A DNA stretch of 64,000 bases, taken from the NCBI GenBank assembly GCA_034927345.1, contig JAYFQE010000011.1, positions 148,129 through 212,128 on the forward strand, read 5' to 3'. This DNA is from JAYFQE01 sp034927345 (GTDB taxonomy: Bacteria; Bacillota; Clostridia; Saccharofermentanales; UBA5734). The translations under genes and the position numbers were made by a program. Below the pieces are notes generated by a model that was given only the letters and a program-made list of their open reading frames with translations, did not search any database and was not told the DNA's origin. Below, piece by piece: positions 7,571 to 15,852 of the stretch (position 1 is the first letter of the stretch; the number at the start of each line of letters is the position of its first letter).

Positions 7571-8932
7571 TTGTTCAAATCCACATCTGCAAAACAGCAG
7601 CCGGCAAAGCAATGGCTGTTCTTCATACTCAGGCCGGTACGGACCGTCTGGCTGATCTGCCTGTTTTGCGCGCTTTTATTGTCGACGGCCTGCAGCCCGC
7701 TGCATTTTGTCTCCCTGGAATCAACATCCGGCGATGGGACCCGTCAATCCGGCTCCCTTTCGCCAACCACCCAAACTCAGCTTTCATCCGGCACCACTCT
7801 TGAGTCTTCATCTGAAAGCACCGCCGATACGGGCACTTCAGCTGTTGACACTCAGGCTTCAGATACAACCGTCAGCCAGTCTTCAGAAACGCTGCCGTCA
7901 ACCGCAGGTTCGTCGGAGGCGGCGACGCCGCCGGCCAACACAACCGTGAAATCTACGCCGACCATCAAGCCCACCAAGAAGCCGGCTGCCACAGCCACGC
8001 CGACCATCAAACCGACCAGTAAACCGACAAAAGCTCCGACCAGTACGCCTGTTCCGGCGACCCAGGCGCCGTCCGGTTCGTTTCCCGCAAAAAACTACGG
8101 CACCTTTTTCCGGGACAACTACGGCCAGAACAGCTCCATTACCACCAGCACGGCAGATGAAGGCGGGATTTCGGTCGATACCGGCAGCACGCCTTATGGC
8201 GTCGTGCTGATCCGGGTAGACAACATCGCCAGCGACAAACGGTGCAAAGTCATTATCAGTGCCGGCGGCTCGTCATACCAATATGACATCCTCGACCGGG
8301 GGAAGTATGTAGGCTTGCCTTTGCAGCTCGGCAACGGATCTTATCAGCTCAATGTCTATGAAGGTCTGGGCGGCGATTCCTACTCAAGCAAATGGGGCTT
8401 CACTTTTTCGGTCTCGCTGGCTTCCAGCCTCAAACCCTACACCGCGTCTTCCATCATGAGTGATTTCTCACGCGGTTCAGGCTGTGTCGGCAAAGCGAAC
8501 AACTTGTGCGGCGGCATTGACACCTCGACGGGTAAAGTGGATGCGGTCTACAGCTGGATTATTAATAATATCAGTTATGACCGCGCCCTGGCTTCCAGCA
8601 TATCCAATAAACAGATTACAACGTATGTGCCGGATCCGGATAAAACCTACAGCACCCGCAAAGGCATCTGTTTTGATTATGCGTCCCTGATGTGCGCCAT
8701 GCTCCGCTCCCAGGGAATTCCAACCCGCCTGATCGTCGGTCCGACATCGCTTGGCTACCACGCCTGGAACGAGGTCTTTTTCGAGGGCAAGGGCTGGGTC
8801 GTCGTGGCGTCGTTTGAATGGCAGCAGATCGATGGCTCCGGCTGGGTTCTCTTCGACAGCACCTTTGCCGCCGGCGGCATGAGCGGTTCCGAAATTCAGG
8901 GAACCACGCATACCAAACAGAAAACCTACTGA
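7571..8932 (+). CDS. Lipoprotein with transglutaminase-like (cysteine protease-fold) domain
   Basis: The 453-residue protein starts at a TTG preceded by AGGGGG. A signal peptide ends in the lipobox LLSTAC (about residues 37-42), so it should be attached to the outer face of the membrane. A Ser/Thr/Pro-rich linker with repeated TPTIKPT units spans roughly residues 50-170. A beta-rich segment follows. The C-terminal transglutaminase core has Cys in GICFDYA, His in YHAWNEV and Asp in LFDSTFA, a complete catalytic triad. Substrate is unknown; family members act as peptidases or cross-linkers on wall proteins. Its stop is three bases from the stop of the convergent paaK. Confidence 0.85.
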   Translation: MFKSTSAKQQPAKQWLFFILRPVRTVWLICLFCALLLSTACSPLHFVSLESTSGDGTRQSGSLSPTTQTQLSSGTTLESSSESTADTGTSAVDTQASDTTVSQSSETLPSTAGSSEAATPPANTTVKSTPTIKPTKKPAATATPTIKPTSKPTKAPTSTPVPATQAPSGSFPAKNYGTFFRDNYGQNSSITTSTADEGGISVDTGSTPYGVVLIRVDNIASDKRCKVIISAGGSSYQYDILDRGKYVGLPLQLGNGSYQLNVYEGLGGDSYSSKWGFTFSVSLASSLKPYTASSIMSDFSRGSGCVGKANNLCGGIDTSTGKVDAVYSWIINNISYDRALASSISNKQITTYVPDPDKTYSTRKGICFDYASLMCAMLRSQGIPTRLIVGPTSLGYHAWNEVFFEGKGWVVVASFEWQQIDGSGWVLFDSTFAAGGMSGSEIQGTTHTKQKTY

Positions 8933-8935
8933 GGA

Positions 8936-10243
8936 TCAATACTGGCGCCGGTCTTCGACGCGCTTTGCTTTACCTTCGCTGCGCGGCAGCGTACGCGGCT
9001 CGACCAACGTTATTTTGGCGGCAAGGCCCAACGTCGACTGCACGTCGGCATACAGTTTACGTTCAATTTTCTCGATGTCCTTGATCGAATCGGAGAAAAA
9101 TGCCGGCGTCATTTCGATCTTGATCTCCATGCGGTCCAGATTATTGATCCGGTCGACATAGATCATGTAGTGCGGTTCGACTTCGCCGTAATTCAAGAGA
9201 ACAGATTCAATCTGGGTCGGGAAAACATTGACGCCGCGGATAATCAGCATGTCGTCGGCCCGGCCGGTAATTTTATCCATGCGGACCGTCGTTCGGCCGC
9301 AAGCGCAGGGGCCGTAAAACAAGCGGGTCAAATCATGTGTATTATATCGGATCAGCGGCGTTCCTTCTTTGGTCACGCTGGAAAAGACCAGCTCGCCGAG
9401 TTCTCCTTCCGGCAGCGTGCAATGGGTTTGCGGATCGATAACTTCAGCGATGAAATGATCCGATTGGATATGCAGGAGATCGCCGGCTTCGCAATTAATG
9501 GCAACGCCGGGGCCAAGGGTTTCCGAAAGGCCGTATATATCGAAAGCCTTGATGTTCAGTTTTTCTTCGATCTGCTGTTTCATGGCTATCGACCAGGGTT
9601 CTGCGCCGAAAATGCCGACTTTGAGATGGAGCATGGATTTGTCGGCGCCGTAAGTGGCAAGCTCATCGGCCAGATGCAGCGCATAAGAAGGGGTACAGGC
9701 CAGCGCCGTCGGCATCAGGTCAACCAGGATCTGAATCTGGCGTTTGGTGTTGCCCGACGATACCGGTATGGTCATCACACCCATTTTTTCCGATCCATAA
9801 TGCAAGCCGAATCCGCCGGTGAACAAGCCATAACCGTATGCGATATGCAGGATGTCTTTAGCCGTCAGGCCGGCTGCTGCCAGTGCCCGGCAGCAGCATT
9901 CGCTCCAGATCTCGATGTCCTTGCGGGTATAGCCGACCACTTTTTGTTTGCCGGTCGTCCCGGAAGACGCATGAATCCGGATAATCTGTTCCAGCGGGAC
10001 TGCAAATGTGCCATAGGGATAGTTCTCGCGCATATCCTCTTTGTCTGTAAACGGAAGCCGCTCCAGATCATCCAGTCCGCGAATGTCTCCCGGCTCGACG
10101 CCGGCAGCCTTCATGCGGGCTGTATAATAGGGAACCGTGCCATAAAGGCGTTTGACACAAGATACCAAGCGCTGACCCTGCAGTTCGCGGAGCTGCTCAT
10201 ATGGCATGGTTTCCGCTTCCTTGTTCCAAATGTAGCCGTTCAT
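8936..10243 (-). CDS. paaK: Phenylacetate-CoA ligase (arylacetate-CoA ligase)
   Basis: An adenylate-forming enzyme (435 aa) that activates phenylacetate or related arylacetates with ATP and CoA. It shows the phosphate loop SSGTTGKQKVVGYT, the YGLSETLGPG motif and the C-terminal hinge RADDMLIIRGVNVFPTQIES typical of PaaK. Two ATGs are possible; the second (10243) is chosen because AGGAGG at 10251-10256 is seven bases from it and only one base from the first (10249). No paa ring-degradation genes are present. A phenylalanine-type T-box leader precedes it, pointing to a biosynthetic use such as phenylacetate salvage to phenylalanine. Confidence 0.92.
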   Translation of the reverse strand: MNGYIWNKEAETMPYEQLRELQGQRLVSCVKRLYGTVPYYTARMKAAGVEPGDIRGLDDLERLPFTDKEDMRENYPYGTFAVPLEQIIRIHASSGTTGKQKVVGYTRKDIEIWSECCCRALAAAGLTAKDILHIAYGYGLFTGGFGLHYGSEKMGVMTIPVSSGNTKRQIQILVDLMPTALACTPSYALHLADELATYGADKSMLHLKVGIFGAEPWSIAMKQQIEEKLNIKAFDIYGLSETLGPGVAINCEAGDLLHIQSDHFIAEVIDPQTHCTLPEGELGELVFSSVTKEGTPLIRYNTHDLTRLFYGPCACGRTTVRMDKITGRADDMLIIRGVNVFPTQIESVLLNYGEVEPHYMIYVDRINNLDRMEIKIEMTPAFFSDSIKDIEKIERKLYADVQSTLGLAAKITLVEPRTLPRSEGKAKRVEDRRQY

Positions 10244-10273
10244 GTTCATTCCTCCTGTATTCGAATGAAGCCA

Positions 10274-10568
10274 TAAAAAAACGCCGTCGTCCCTCTAACG
10301 GGACGGCGGACGTTCCACCGCGATACCACCCATTTTCACGGTTTGTTAAGCCGTGCACTCTGCGGGATACATCCATATCCCTGTCCCGATAACGCCGGAC
10401 AAGCGGGTTGGCCTACTGCCTATTGGTTCAGCCACCGGCTCAGGAGTGAAATTCATCGGTTCCCTGCCCAAACCGGCTCTCAGTCTCTGGCCGATCCGCC
10501 CTGTCGGCGTTCATCCGATTACTTATCTCCGTCATTGCCTGATCCATGCCTATAGCATGATCATATTA
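10274..10568 (-). promoter_or_regulatory. T-box leader with phenylalanine specifier and terminator
   Basis: The leader RNA contains the conserved T-box core TGGGTGGTATCGCGG (minus strand, about 10318-10332). It is followed by a GC-rich hairpin (10282-10308) and seven U residues (10275-10281), a rho-independent terminator. Upstream lie Stem I signatures (ATGACGGAGATAAGTA near 10520-10535, CAGAGACTGAGAG) and a specifier-loop stretch GAATTTCACTCC at about 10443-10457. Reading the specifier directly after GAA gives UUU; one base later gives UUC followed by the usual A. Both are phenylalanine codons. Uncharged tRNA-Phe should therefore permit read-through into paaK. Confidence 0.88.
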
Positions 10569-10574
10569 AACGTC

Positions 10575-10603
10575 ATTATCATATCACCGGGGAGATTTGT
10601 CAA
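10575..10603 (-). promoter_or_regulatory. Sigma-A promoter of the T-box/paaK transcript
   Basis: A perfect TTGACA (10598-10603) and GATAAT (10575-10580) are separated by 17 bases on the minus strand. The -35 box overlaps the stop codon of the upstream PlsC-like gene. Confidence 0.8.
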
Positions 10604-11871
10604 GAAGAGCGCCGAAACAAAATGTGAATGGCGTTGGCCATCAGAATGACCGCCTGTCCTTCCTGAAAAACGAAGCGGCAAATCTGGTTGTCAACCATGA
10701 TTTCGAATTGCCGTCCATAGTCGGCATCAATACCGTTTTTATTCTGGATGGGGATCCTCATGGCCGGAGCGGCTGTCTGGCCGCTTTCCGGTTGGGGCAG
10801 AAAAAACAGGCCGCTGCTGTCCAAAGACAGGACGCCAGATTGACGGTTTGTTATATCGCCGTCATCAGAAAGGATTTCCAGCCGCACCGGAAAAGACTGC
10901 TTGAAGCTGCTGTCCCGCATCATCAGGTATAACTGCTCCATCTGCCAGCGCTGCCAGAAATCCGGATCCGGCCAGACGGCGCCCTCCTTTTTTTTATCTG
11001 ACGGCTGATAACGCTTTAAATCCCGCCGGCTCATTCTGGCCGGCCTGATCAGGCCGAACCGGTCGACCAAGCCCCGATTGCCGCAATAGCGGCAGACAAT
11101 ATGCCGGCCTGACGAGGTCATGGCCAAAGTGCGGCCGCAGGCCGGACATTGATGGCAAATCTGGTGAAGGCCGCTGGCCGGAGCCCGGGACAAGTAAAGA
11201 TGCCGTCGCGTGTTTTGCCAGGCATAATCCTGAAAAGCCAGGTTTTTAACGACCCGTGCCTGTAGTTCGTCCACATCCAGCCGCTGTGTTTCTTCACGAG
11301 TGAAAAGCAGTTGGATCCGGGCTTCCACACGGCCAAAACGGGGACCGCATAAGGACCAGCGCGGCCAGGCCAGATAGGCGCCCTGTTCGATCACGCTGAC
11401 AACCGGGCAGTTTGCCTTATGAATCAGCTTGGCAATCGCTTCATCGATGGGTAAAGCGCTGCCCGTCATGGAACGCTGTCCCTCCGGATAAATACCCAGA
11501 ATGCCTCCGGAACGCAAAACCAGCAGCATTTGTTTCAAAGCGCGTGAATCGGTACGGAACTGCACCTTGGGAATGGCACGCAGCAGCTCCAGAATGGCGC
11601 GCGGCAGCCGGCGGCGAAAAAAATGCCGGGTAGCCAGAAAATGGATTCTCTTTGGAAATAGTGCCGCGGCCATAATCAGCGGGTCCAGAAATGACGCATG
11701 ATTGCCCAAAACGATCAGTGGTCCGGATAACTGCCGTACAGCAGGATCACGCCGCAGGCGCAAGCCAAACAACAGACGGAGAAGCATCCCGGCCAATACA
11801 GTCAAAGGCCAATACAACCAGCCGGCCGGCGCCTGATAGCGGTCCGGTTTGCGAATCTGACGCTCAGCCAC
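10600..11871 (-). CDS. PlsC-type acyltransferase with C-terminal zinc-ribbon extension
   Basis: The 423-residue protein has an N-terminal hydrophobic segment (about 18-36) and a lysophospholipid acyltransferase domain with the HX4D motif NHASFLD and a GIYPEGQRS motif. Residues beyond about 230 form an unusual tail: a CPACG...CRYCG zinc ribbon and then a beta-rich domain of unknown function. It starts at GTG (11871) with GGGAGG eight bases upstream, just after the tex stop, so it is co-transcribed with tex. The acyltransferase domain suggests phospholipid synthesis at the membrane; the role of the metal-binding tail is unknown. Confidence 0.82.
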   Translation of the reverse strand: MAERQIRKPDRYQAPAGWLYWPLTVLAGMLLRLLFGLRLRRDPAVRQLSGPLIVLGNHASFLDPLIMAAALFPKRIHFLATRHFFRRRLPRAILELLRAIPKVQFRTDSRALKQMLLVLRSGGILGIYPEGQRSMTGSALPIDEAIAKLIHKANCPVVSVIEQGAYLAWPRWSLCGPRFGRVEARIQLLFTREETQRLDVDELQARVVKNLAFQDYAWQNTRRHLYLSRAPASGLHQICHQCPACGRTLAMTSSGRHIVCRYCGNRGLVDRFGLIRPARMSRRDLKRYQPSDKKKEGAVWPDPDFWQRWQMEQLYLMMRDSSFKQSFPVRLEILSDDGDITNRQSGVLSLDSSGLFFLPQPESGQTAAPAMRIPIQNKNGIDADYGRQFEIMVDNQICRFVFQEGQAVILMANAIHILFRRSS

Positions 11872-11874
11872 CCG

Positions 11875-14025
11875 TCATTCCTCCCGCGCAGCCGGCTGGA
11901 TCAGATCTTTCATGGTCAGAGAAATCCTTTTCCGAACCGGATCGACTTGCAGGATCCGGACTGCCACAGGTTGTCCGACCCGGACCAGAGACAGCGGGTT
12001 ACGGATATACTGATCTGACATTTCAGAAACATGCACCAATCCGTCCTGGTGGACGCCGATATCGACAAAGGCGCCGAAGTCTGCGACATTACGGACAACG
12101 CCCTGCAAAACCATGCCGGGACGCAGATCCTTCAGCTCCAGAACATCCTGCCGCATGGTTGGCTGCGGCAGATCGTCACGCGGATCACGCCCGGGCTTTT
12201 CCAAAGCAGCGAGAATATCCATGAAGGTCAATTCCCCCAGGCCGAGGCTCTGAGCCAGGGCAGCGCAGTCCTGTTTGCGCGCGGCGGCAGCCAGCGCCGG
12301 CGAAGGCGGCAGTTTAAGCATACGGCTCAATTGGTAAACAGGGTCATAAGATTCCGGGTGAACCGGCGTATTGTCAAGAAGCTCGGCGGCGCCGGGAATA
12401 CGTAAAAAGCCCGCGCATTGTTCAAAAGCGCGCGGTCCGAGCTGCGGAACCAGGTGAAGGTTTTTCCGGGCGCTGAAAGGGCCGTTCCGGTCGCGCCAGG
12501 CAACGATGTTGCGCGCAGTAGCGGCGCTTAGTCCCGAAACATAAGATAATAAAGACGGCGAAGCTGTATTCAAGTCAACGCCGACTTGGTTGACACAGTC
12601 TTCAACAACGCCCCGCAGGGAATCATCCAGATGGCGGTTGTTCAGATCATGTTGATACTGGCCGACACCGATGGACCGCGGTTCAATCTTGACCAATTCG
12701 GCCAGGGGGTCCTGAAGGCGGCGGGCAATAGATACCGCGCTGCGCAGCGACACGTCATATTCCGGGAATTCCTCCGCGCCCAGTTTCGACGCCGAATAAA
12801 CGCTGGCGCCAGCCTCGCTGACCATCAGATAACGTAAAGGCAGCTGTTCCTCGCGAATCAGGCTGCTGATAAACAATTCTGCTTCTCTGGACGCCGTACC
12901 GTTGCCGATCGCCGCCAGATCAACCTGATGCTGCCGCACCAGCCGGCTGACAATTTCCCCGGCTTCTTTTATCTTATTATGCGGCGGCGTCGGATAAATG
13001 ACGCCGGTATCCAGGACGCGTCCGGTCGCATCAACCACGGCCAGCTTGCAGCCGGTCCGATAGCCGGGATCCAGCCCCAGAACCCGCCGTCCGCGAATCG
13101 GCGGCTGCAGCAACAGGCTGCGCAAATTGGCGGCAAAAACATGGATCGCCTGTATTTCCGCCTTTTCCGTCAGTTCATTGCGGATTTCGGTTTCCAAAGA
13201 CGGCTGCAGCAGCCTTTTCCAGGCATCTTCGGCCACCTGGGCCAGCAGGGACGCAGCGGCGGATTCATGCTGGATCAATCGTCCTCTGAGAATAGAAACC
13301 GGCAAATCAGGCGACAGGGTAATCTTTACTGAAAGAAATTTTTCCCGTTCGCCGCGGTTGATCGCCAGAATGCGGTGGCCGGCAATCCGGGAAACCGATT
13401 CGGAAAATTGATAATAGGGTTCGTAGACCGTTACTTCTTCGGTTTTCCCTTTGGTTTCCAATACGCCTTCCTGGCAGATCAGCATCCGCAAGCGGCGCCG
13501 CACCCATGCATCGTCGGCAATCTGTTCGGCCAGAATATCCTGGGCGCCGGCTATGGCCGCTGCAAAATCAATAAGATCCGGATTTTTATGAACCAGCGTA
13601 TCGGCTAAAAGGTGTAAAGCAGCTTCGTCCGCCGGCTGTGCCAGAAGCAGATCCGCAAGAGGCTGCAAACCGCGTTCACGGGCGATCGAAGCCCGTGTCC
13701 GGCGCTTGGGCCGGTAAGGACGGTACAAGTCGTCGATTTCAGTCAGGGTACGGGCCTGGCCGATGGCTGCCGCCAGTTCTGCCGTAAGCTGACCTTGCGC
13801 TTCAACCAGGCGGCACACCTCAGTCTGCCGCTCCTGTAAAGCCCGCAAAGCCTGGAGACGGTCCGCTAATTCGCGCAGAAGCTGGTCATCCAGATTGCCG
13901 GTCGCTTCTTTGCGATAACGGGCGATAAACGGAATCGTATTGCCGGCGTCAATCAGCTGCATAACCTGATCGACCTGCCAGGCCTGTAAATTAAATTCTC
14001 TCTGCAATTGTTCCTGAACAGACAT
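11875..14025 (-). CDS. tex: Tex family RNA-binding transcription accessory protein
   Basis: The protein (716 aa) shows the Tex order: N-terminal helical domain (QREFNLQAWQVDQVMQLID), YqgF-like RNase H fold (VLGLDPGYRTGCKLAVVD), helix-hairpin-helix segment (NTASPSLLSYVSGLSAATA) and C-terminal S1 domain (GMVLQGVVRNVADFGAFVD). Tex binds nucleic acid and affects transcription in relatives. The ATG at 14025 is favoured over 14043 because GGGGAG stands five bases before it. It is followed four bases later by the PlsC-like gene. Confidence 0.93.
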   Translation of the reverse strand: MSVQEQLQREFNLQAWQVDQVMQLIDAGNTIPFIARYRKEATGNLDDQLLRELADRLQALRALQERQTEVCRLVEAQGQLTAELAAAIGQARTLTEIDDLYRPYRPKRRTRASIARERGLQPLADLLLAQPADEAALHLLADTLVHKNPDLIDFAAAIAGAQDILAEQIADDAWVRRRLRMLICQEGVLETKGKTEEVTVYEPYYQFSESVSRIAGHRILAINRGEREKFLSVKITLSPDLPVSILRGRLIQHESAAASLLAQVAEDAWKRLLQPSLETEIRNELTEKAEIQAIHVFAANLRSLLLQPPIRGRRVLGLDPGYRTGCKLAVVDATGRVLDTGVIYPTPPHNKIKEAGEIVSRLVRQHQVDLAAIGNGTASREAELFISSLIREEQLPLRYLMVSEAGASVYSASKLGAEEFPEYDVSLRSAVSIARRLQDPLAELVKIEPRSIGVGQYQHDLNNRHLDDSLRGVVEDCVNQVGVDLNTASPSLLSYVSGLSAATARNIVAWRDRNGPFSARKNLHLVPQLGPRAFEQCAGFLRIPGAAELLDNTPVHPESYDPVYQLSRMLKLPPSPALAAAARKQDCAALAQSLGLGELTFMDILAALEKPGRDPRDDLPQPTMRQDVLELKDLRPGMVLQGVVRNVADFGAFVDIGVHQDGLVHVSEMSDQYIRNPLSLVRVGQPVAVRILQVDPVRKRISLTMKDLIQPAAREE

Positions 14026-14097
14026 GGAATCTCCCCGATTCATAAATTTCTTTTCGGCTCAAAAGGCCTGATACCAAAGAAATTCGGTATTTAGTCA

Positions 14098-14103
14098 TAT
14101 AAT
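14098..14103 (+). promoter_or_regulatory. Possible -10 element of the zinc-ribbon membrane gene
   Basis: A TATAAT lies 57 bases before the start at 14160; no convincing -35 box is seen 17 bases upstream. Confidence 0.3.
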
Positions 14104-14159
14104 GATAACATATCTGGATTATTATGGAGTAGATTAAACCCTCGGAGGTGTACCCCGAT

Positions 14160-15131
14160 ATGGCCCGTTATTGTTTTTATTGCGGCCGTCAGTTGAATCC
14201 CGGTGAAAAATGCGGGTGCCGGGCGGCCGGCGGAACAAACCCCGACCAGCAAACGCAGCAAACGCAACAAACACAGCAAACCAAGCAAACAACATCGAAT
14301 CAGGGCAAACAGAACCATACGGCCGGCCAAAAATCAAACCCGGCTCATGCAAAATGGTATCAGCGTCTGGTTCAGTTTTTCAATCCCTTCAGCAGCCGCG
14401 GCAAGGGCAGTCCGGCTCATTCGGCCCGTTCAACCGGACCGAAGAAGCAACAAAACCGGACCCGCCGTCCCATCCAGCCGATCCGGTTCAATCGCCAAAC
14501 GCTTTTTACAGCCTTGCGGCAAGCCGGCCAGTACTTTATCCGACCGGCGGACCGCATCCGTATGGCAGTGTCCTCCGGCAGCAACCTCTCCGTGCTGGTT
14601 ATTTTAATCGTCAAGGGTGTTCTGGGCGGCATATTCATGTTGATGGCTGTTCGTCAGCCGCATCTTCAGGCGATACTGTCGTTAAATATCGCCACCATCA
14701 ACAGCGGCTGGAATTTTGGCAGCCAATTGTTCCTTTTCATCCAGGGATTCGGCATCGATCTGGCAGCCAATCTTCTTCTGGTATTGCTTTATTATCTGGT
14801 TCTGCGCTACGTTTTCCGCCGCCCGGCCGGATTTCGGCAGCTGCTGTGCGGCTTGAGCCCGGCCTTTCTGTACTTATCCATCTTCATGCTGGGCGGACTG
14901 ATGACCTTGGCCGGGTCGCTGTTCAGCGCCCTGCTGATGCTGGCGGCCGGTTTTGCTTTTTCAACCGTGGCCCAGTATCTCGCGATCCGGCAAATGACCG
15001 GTTTCGATGATAACCGGAACTTTATTCTGACCGGTTTTGTCCTGTTGATCTATTCCAGCGTTTTGTCTCTGCTGCTCAACCTGTCGCTGCCGGTTTTGAA
15101 CGCGCTGCTTGATCAGTCCGCCGTCATCTGA
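14160..15131 (+). CDS. Zinc-ribbon membrane protein, Yip1-like, unknown function
   Basis: The 323-residue protein begins MARYCFYCGRQLNPGEKCGC, a zinc-ribbon-like Cys cluster. A Gln/Thr-rich low-complexity stretch (QTQQTQQTQQTKQTT) and a basic linker follow. The C-terminal half (from about residue 145) has about five hydrophobic helices resembling Yip1-type membrane domains. The ATG at 14160 is preferred to a GTG at 14148 because that GTG is part of the GGAGGTG ribosome site. It converges on the CpXC gene with a 7-base gap. Function not recognised. Confidence 0.75.
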   Translation: MARYCFYCGRQLNPGEKCGCRAAGGTNPDQQTQQTQQTQQTKQTTSNQGKQNHTAGQKSNPAHAKWYQRLVQFFNPFSSRGKGSPAHSARSTGPKKQQNRTRRPIQPIRFNRQTLFTALRQAGQYFIRPADRIRMAVSSGSNLSVLVILIVKGVLGGIFMLMAVRQPHLQAILSLNIATINSGWNFGSQLFLFIQGFGIDLAANLLLVLLYYLVLRYVFRRPAGFRQLLCGLSPAFLYLSIFMLGGLMTLAGSLFSALLMLAAGFAFSTVAQYLAIRQMTGFDDNRNFILTGFVLLIYSSVLSLLLNLSLPVLNALLDQSAVI

Positions 15132-15138
15132 TGATCGG

Positions 15139-15852
15139 TTACGGCTCCGCAGCCAAACGGTGAAGCCACTCGGCGGCATAATCGCCACCTATGGTCTGCC
15201 ATCTTGCCGTGTTGTCTTCCAGTCTGCCGGCAAGAAGCTGTTCCGTATTCAGATATGCCGTGCTGTCCAGGTCGAAGCTTAGCCATTGTTCATCCTGATC
15301 AAGCGCCATAAACCGTAAAATATGGTCATCGGCCGTTAAAAAATACAGTGTTTTAAACGGGCGGACATCATCTTCCATACCCGGCTCCGGATGATCTTCC
15401 GATTCGTCGCCCTGGCCGGAGCCGGCGTTCACGGCATTCGCCGCCTGCTGGCGAAGAACGGCCAGTTTAACCAGTTCCATAATACGGTCGTCGCAGCAAT
15501 GATCGGACAGATGAATTTTCTCGATCAGCTGATTATAGTCGGCCGCTAAACGCAAGGTCCAGCCGGCCGGAGCCGGCAGGGCCGCCTGACGGCCCTGGAT
15601 ATCGGCTGCCGGCAGCCCGGCATGGCAGTAGATCATCAGCCGGCGGGACGGCTCAAGATAAAGGAGCGGATGCTGCAGAATGAAAGTATGGCCGCAATTG
15701 CTGCAGACTTGTTGGTGAACCTGCTTGCGCAGGAGACGGTCCTTTAAATCCGGGTCGCTGTCGCCATTGATGACATTCCAGAAAGTTGCCGGTTCTTCGT
15801 TCAGGCAAACCGGACATTCCGTGAGCTTCTTTTCAAAACTTGATTCATCCAT
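15139..15852 (-). CDS. CpXC-domain protein at the end of the ctsR operon
   Basis: The 237-residue protein contains a CPVC...VINGDSDPDLKDRLL...CSNCG pattern typical of the CpXC domain, which is expected to bind zinc, followed by a C-terminal region of unknown function. The ATG at 15852 has GGGGAG seven bases upstream and overlaps the end of clpC by 8 bases. Translation is thus likely coupled to ClpC, suggesting heat-shock regulation. No enzymatic motif is visible. Confidence 0.75.
   Translation of the reverse strand: MDESSFEKKLTECPVCLNEEPATFWNVINGDSDPDLKDRLLRKQVHQQVCSNCGHTFILQHPLLYLEPSRRLMIYCHAGLPAADIQGRQAALPAPAGWTLRLAADYNQLIEKIHLSDHCCDDRIMELVKLAVLRQQAANAVNAGSGQGDESEDHPEPGMEDDVRPFKTLYFLTADDHILRFMALDQDEQWLSFDLDSTAYLNTEQLLAGRLEDNTARWQTIGGDYAAEWLHRLAAEP

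Noticed and set aside
9170..10276. Plus-strand open frame (368 codons) opposite paaK
   Set aside because: It is the antisense shadow of paaK; its end also covers the T-box terminator.
14220..14300. CAGCAAACG-like short repeats, CRISPR-like at first sight
   Set aside because: They are a Gln/Thr-coding low-complexity stretch inside the zinc-ribbon membrane protein, with no unique spacers.
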